Assembly (NCBI GenBank): GCA_002069125.1
Contig: MVZN01000003.1
Coordinates: forward strand, 52,934-116,933
Direction of reading: 5' to 3'
DNA from: Spirochaetes bacterium ADurb.BinA120
GTDB lineage: Bacteria > Spirochaetota > UBA4802 > UBA5368
DNA length: 64,000 bases
The translations under genes and the position numbers were made by a program. Below the pieces are notes generated by a model that made no database searches, was not told where the DNA came from, and saw nothing but the letters and a program-made list of their open reading frames with translations. Numbering within the stretch: position 1 is the first letter of the stretch; each line of letters opens with the position of its first letter. Below, piece after piece: positions 61,435 through 64,000 of this stretch.

Positions 61435-62781
61435 ATGAAGAAGACCTTTTCCATTAAAACGCTCGGCTGCAAGCTCAACCAGTACGAGTCCGCACTCATC
61501 GCGCGGCAGTTAGCCGAATGCGGATGGGAGGCCAGGCCGTTCGGCGAGGCCGTGGATGTCGTCATCATCAACACCTGCACCGTTACGGACCGCAGCGACA
61601 AGAAGTGCCGGAACTATATACGCCAGGGCGCCCGCTTCTCGCGGCTCGGCGGGGCCGTGGTGACCGGCTGCATGGTGGAGCGCGACCGCGACGGGACGGC
61701 CGGCATGAAAGAGGCGCTTGCTGTGTTCGGCAACGGCGAAAAGCGCTCCATGGCGCGAATGATCACTTCGCTCATGGAATTATCCGGGCCGCGGTATAAG
61801 GATTCCGGCGCGGACGGCTCGGCCGAAGCCCCGGCCATAAAGGCCGATGGCCCGTTCGGCGATGACGAATTCGACGAGTCGGCGGTCGCCCCGCTCTACC
61901 GCACGCGCGCCTATCTCAGGGTGCAGGACGGCTGCGACGGGGCCTGCTCCTACTGCGTCGTGCCATCGGTTCGCGGCGCGCCGCGAAGCAGGCCCCTGGC
62001 CCGGGTGCTGGAGCATGCGCGGCGACTGATCGACGCCGGCTGCCCCGAGCTGGTGCTAACCGGCATTACGATAGGGCGCTATGAGAGCGGCGGCGCGGAC
62101 CTCGCGGCGCTGGTGGAGGCCATCGCGGCGCTCGACGGCGACTTCCGCGTACGCGTTACCTCGGTCGAGCCGACGCACGTCACCGATCGGCTTATCGGGC
62201 TTCTCGGTTTACCCGGGGTCTGCCGGCATATTCACCTTCCGCTCCAATCGGGCTCGGACAGGGTGCTAAAGGCTATGAACCGCCCCTATACCGCCGGCCG
62301 CTATATGGATATCGTCGAGCGCATCCGCGAGCGCGACCGCGACATCGCCATCGGCACCGACATCATCGTGGGCTTCCCCGGGGAAGGTGATGATGATTTC
62401 GCGGCGACGCTGGACATGGTCGGCCGCGCGGGTTTCGCCTATGTGCATCAGTTCGCCTTTTCGCCCCGCACCGGCGCCCCCGCGTCGTCGATAACGCCCT
62501 GCGCCGGGCGCGCTACAATCGAGCGGGGGGAGAGGCTGCGGCGGCTGGCCATGGAGACCGGTCTGGAGTACCGCAGGCGGTTCGAGGGGGCCGAGCTATG
62601 GTGCGTTATAGAGCGGAGTGATGGCCGGGCGGACATGGCCATAAGCGATAATTATATAAGGATCCGGCTTTCGGGAGTGCAGGCGGACGACGCGCGGGAG
62701 GCGCAAATAGCGCGGGTTCGCCTTGTTCGCGCCGGGCACGATGCGAATATAGGTGAAATGGCGCGACAAGCGACCCTATAA
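61435..62781 (+). CDS. mtaB: tRNA methylthiotransferase, MtaB type (radical SAM)
   Basis: The start is placed at 61435 (MKKTFSIKTLGCKLNQYES), the normal N-terminus; the longer frame is unsupported. 448 residues. UPF0004 domain (about 1-130, Cys in LGCKLNQYES, NTCTVTDRSD and VTGCM) binds one Fe-S cluster. The radical SAM domain carries CDGACSYC (about 165-172). A TRAM-like tail (about 380-440) follows. The KLNQYES and TVTDRSDKKCRNYIR pattern fits MtaB, which converts t6A to ms2t6A at tRNA position 37. Confidence 0.92.
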   Translation: MKKTFSIKTLGCKLNQYESALIARQLAECGWEARPFGEAVDVVIINTCTVTDRSDKKCRNYIRQGARFSRLGGAVVTGCMVERDRDGTAGMKEALAVFGNGEKRSMARMITSLMELSGPRYKDSGADGSAEAPAIKADGPFGDDEFDESAVAPLYRTRAYLRVQDGCDGACSYCVVPSVRGAPRSRPLARVLEHARRLIDAGCPELVLTGITIGRYESGGADLAALVEAIAALDGDFRVRVTSVEPTHVTDRLIGLLGLPGVCRHIHLPLQSGSDRVLKAMNRPYTAGRYMDIVERIRERDRDIAIGTDIIVGFPGEGDDDFAATLDMVGRAGFAYVHQFAFSPRTGAPASSITPCAGRATIERGERLRRLAMETGLEYRRRFEGAELWCVIERSDGRADMAISDNYIRIRLSGVQADDAREAQIARVRLVRAGHDANIGEMARQATL

Positions 62782-63148
62782 GGGGAAAATCGTTATGTCG
62801 CCTGGAAAAAATGCGGGTTTTACGGGATTTTTTTCTTCTTCGTCAAAATTTTCTTGCTATATATCTAAATATTGTTGAAATATACGGCGCGTTCATTTGT
62901 ATGGTTGCATTCCTGACGAAGGGGGGGGTGATATTTCATCCGGGCGGCTTTTCCGCCAAACAATGAAGATTGAATCGACAATCGAAATGAATTGACAGAT
63001 CGCGGGGGGAGACCTCTGTGCTGTCCGTTCTGCGTAGCTGAGTGGGATCTATAATCCCCAGGGCAAATCTTCAATTTTAAGTAGTCCATTAAAATTGCAT
63101 ACACTCACACAAGTGTAGAAGATATTCGGTAACAAAGAGGTAGTTGCC
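62782..63148. other. AT-rich leader of the speD pair, 367 bases
   Basis: No gene. TATAAT at 63050-63055 is a plausible -10 with a weak -35. The following 90 bases contain a small hairpin (TACACT-CACACA-AGTGTA, about 63100-63117) before the GAGGT ribosome site. No known riboswitch recognised. Confidence 0.5.
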
Positions 63149-63559
63149 ATGGAGGGTTTGGGTACGCATCTGATAGCGGAACTCTTCGACTGTAACGAGT
63201 TACACCTGAACGACGTTAAAAAGGTTGAGGAGGTGATGATGGCCGCTGCCGAACTCTCTAGTGCCACGATTATTAAACCCTTTTTCCACAAGTTTTCACC
63301 CTATGGAATCAGCGGCGTCATCGTGATCGCTGAGTCCCATTTCACCATCCATACATGGCCCGAGTACGGGTATGCGGCGGTCGACGTTTTCACCTGCGGC
63401 GACCTCGAGTGCCAGAAAGCGCTGGATTATATCAAGGCCGAGCTGGAGGCGGACCGATGTTCCATTTTCCAGTTCCAGCGCGGCATTCTCGCGGGCACTG
63501 AAAGGTTGAGAGGGATTTCCGCGTTCAGGGAGGTTGAAAATGCAGGCTACGTTGAATAG
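63149..63559 (+). CDS. speD: S-adenosylmethionine decarboxylase, bacterial class 1b proenzyme
   Basis: The protein is 136 residues. It self-cleaves at Glu62-Ser63 (AESHFTIHTWPEYGYAA) to make the pyruvoyl cofactor, then decarboxylates AdoMet for spermidine synthesis. All textbook residues are at canonical numbers: Ser55, Ser63, His68, Cys83, plus Phe49, Trp70 and Glu72 for adenosine binding. GAGGT ribosome site. It overlaps the following SpeD-like gene by 20 bases. No speE is visible before the window ends. Confidence 0.97.
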   Translation: MEGLGTHLIAELFDCNELHLNDVKKVEEVMMAAAELSSATIIKPFFHKFSPYGISGVIVIAESHFTIHTWPEYGYAAVDVFTCGDLECQKALDYIKAELEADRCSIFQFQRGILAGTERLRGISAFREVENAGYVE

Positions 63560-63959
63560 CAGAAAGATACTCGAAACTATTCCCACGATCGAGAACTTCG
63601 AGGAGATGGGCGCCTGGGGACTCTACTCGAGCGTGGATATACATAACTGCGATCCGGACATCATCCGGGACGCGGAGATGATACGACAGTACGTCATACA
63701 GCTCTGCGATCTTATCGGGATGAAGCGCTACGGAGAGACGCAGGTGGTGAATTTCGGGGAGGACGAAAGGGTCGCCGGTTACTCCATGACCCAGCTTATC
63801 GAGACCTCGCTCATCTCGGGGCATTTCGCCAATCTCACGAACACCTCGTATATCGACGTGTTCAGCTGCAAATATTACGACCCCGAGGTAGTCGCTCATT
63901 TTTCCCTCAGCTACTTCAAGGGAAGCGACTACAACCTCAACATCGCCCTCCGCAAGTAG
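63540..63959 (+). CDS. AdoMetDC-like paralogue, predicted pyruvoyl decarboxylase of other specificity
   Basis: The start at 63540 (MQATLNSRKILET) follows GGGAGG at 6 bases. 139 residues. Sequence identity to SpeD is low, but Ser82, Ser90, His95 and Cys110 reproduce the Ser55-Ser63-His68-Cys83 spacing (8, 5 and 15 residues) exactly, in GYSMTQLIETSLISGHF and YIDVFSC. The cleavage site would be Thr89-Ser90. The AdoMet-binding Phe49, Trp70 and Glu72 positions are Glu, Ala and Leu. AdoMetDC-family proteins turned into ornithine or arginine decarboxylases are known, so this may make putrescine or agmatine. It could instead be a SpeD partner subunit. Confidence 0.8.
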   Translation: MQATLNSRKILETIPTIENFEEMGAWGLYSSVDIHNCDPDIIRDAEMIRQYVIQLCDLIGMKRYGETQVVNFGEDERVAGYSMTQLIETSLISGHFANLTNTSYIDVFSCKYYDPEVVAHFSLSYFKGSDYNLNIALRK

Positions 63960-63982
63960 GGTCCGACGATTGGAAACAGCGG

Positions 63983-64000
63983 CGGGGGCGGCCGCCCCCG
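63983..64000 (+). terminator. GC-rich palindrome after the speD pair, cut by window edge
   Basis: CGGGGGCGGCCGCCCCCG is a perfect 18-base palindrome 23 bases after the stop. Any T-run lies outside the window. Confidence 0.4.

Overview
The window is ordinary, densely coded bacterial chromosome: high GC, about 59 protein genes and 2 tRNA genes. There is no rRNA, insertion sequence, phage or CRISPR array. The gene set points to a double-membrane, motile, deep-branching spirochaete, perhaps Leptospira-like. Support comes from the flgG-flgA-flgH-flgI-flgJ order, a 7TMR-DISM histidine kinase, SpoIIE/RsbW/STAS regulators, a PlsB acyltransferase, a bactofilin and YwqK/MORN lipoproteins. This placement is inference from gene content; no 16S gene is present.

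Layout. 1-5.1 kb: the end of a GAF-SpoIIE phosphatase gene, then an overlapping minus-strand operon of response regulator-kinase, HAMP-TPR membrane protein and uvrC. 5.5-7.7 kb: a sugar-type MFS transporter with a beta-propeller glycosidase-like protein. 7.9-12.7 kb: purL (with a PurS-like N-terminus), purQ and a PlsC-like acyltransferase. 12.8-19.4 kb: a MORN-repeat lipoprotein, the flagellar rod/ring operon and a chemoreceptor. 19.7-24.3 kb: a small metallopeptidase, a cupin protein, tRNA-Thr, etfBA, an outer-membrane protein and a bactofilin. 24.7-31.9 kb: acyl-CoA dehydrogenase, a YlbF-like protein, rmuC, thiD and a 7TMR-DISM kinase. 31.8-36.7 kb: gpmI-glgA and an RsbW-like/membrane/STAS partner-switch operon. 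37-46.4 kb: tRNA-Pro, plsB, class III fbp, a bifunctional-nuclease-family protein, an alpha/beta hydrolase, a LeuB/tartrate-type dehydrogenase and a GH13 glucosidase. 46.5-52.4 kb: an EamA transporter, an orphan gene, an Rrf2-DUF438/hemerythrin-flavodiiron stress cluster and an SDR. 52.5-59.9 kb: the coupled pair terC-mutS2 and the run yggS-proC-M23-smr-corA. 60-61.4 kb: palindromic repeats around a nucleotidyltransferase pair. 61.4-64 kb: an MtaB-like tRNA methylthiotransferase, then speD with a divergent SpeD paralogue.

The most interesting locus is the last one. A canonical pyruvoyl AdoMet decarboxylase overlaps a second AdoMetDC-like gene. The paralogue keeps the four catalytic positions (Ser, Ser, His, Cys) at exactly canonical spacing but has replaced the residues that bind AdoMet. 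It is a good candidate for a pyruvoyl decarboxylase with another substrate. Other points of interest are the nitrosative/oxygen stress cluster, a SpoIIE domain with an altered metal motif, FlgH without a lipobox, and three groups of dispersed palindromic repeats.
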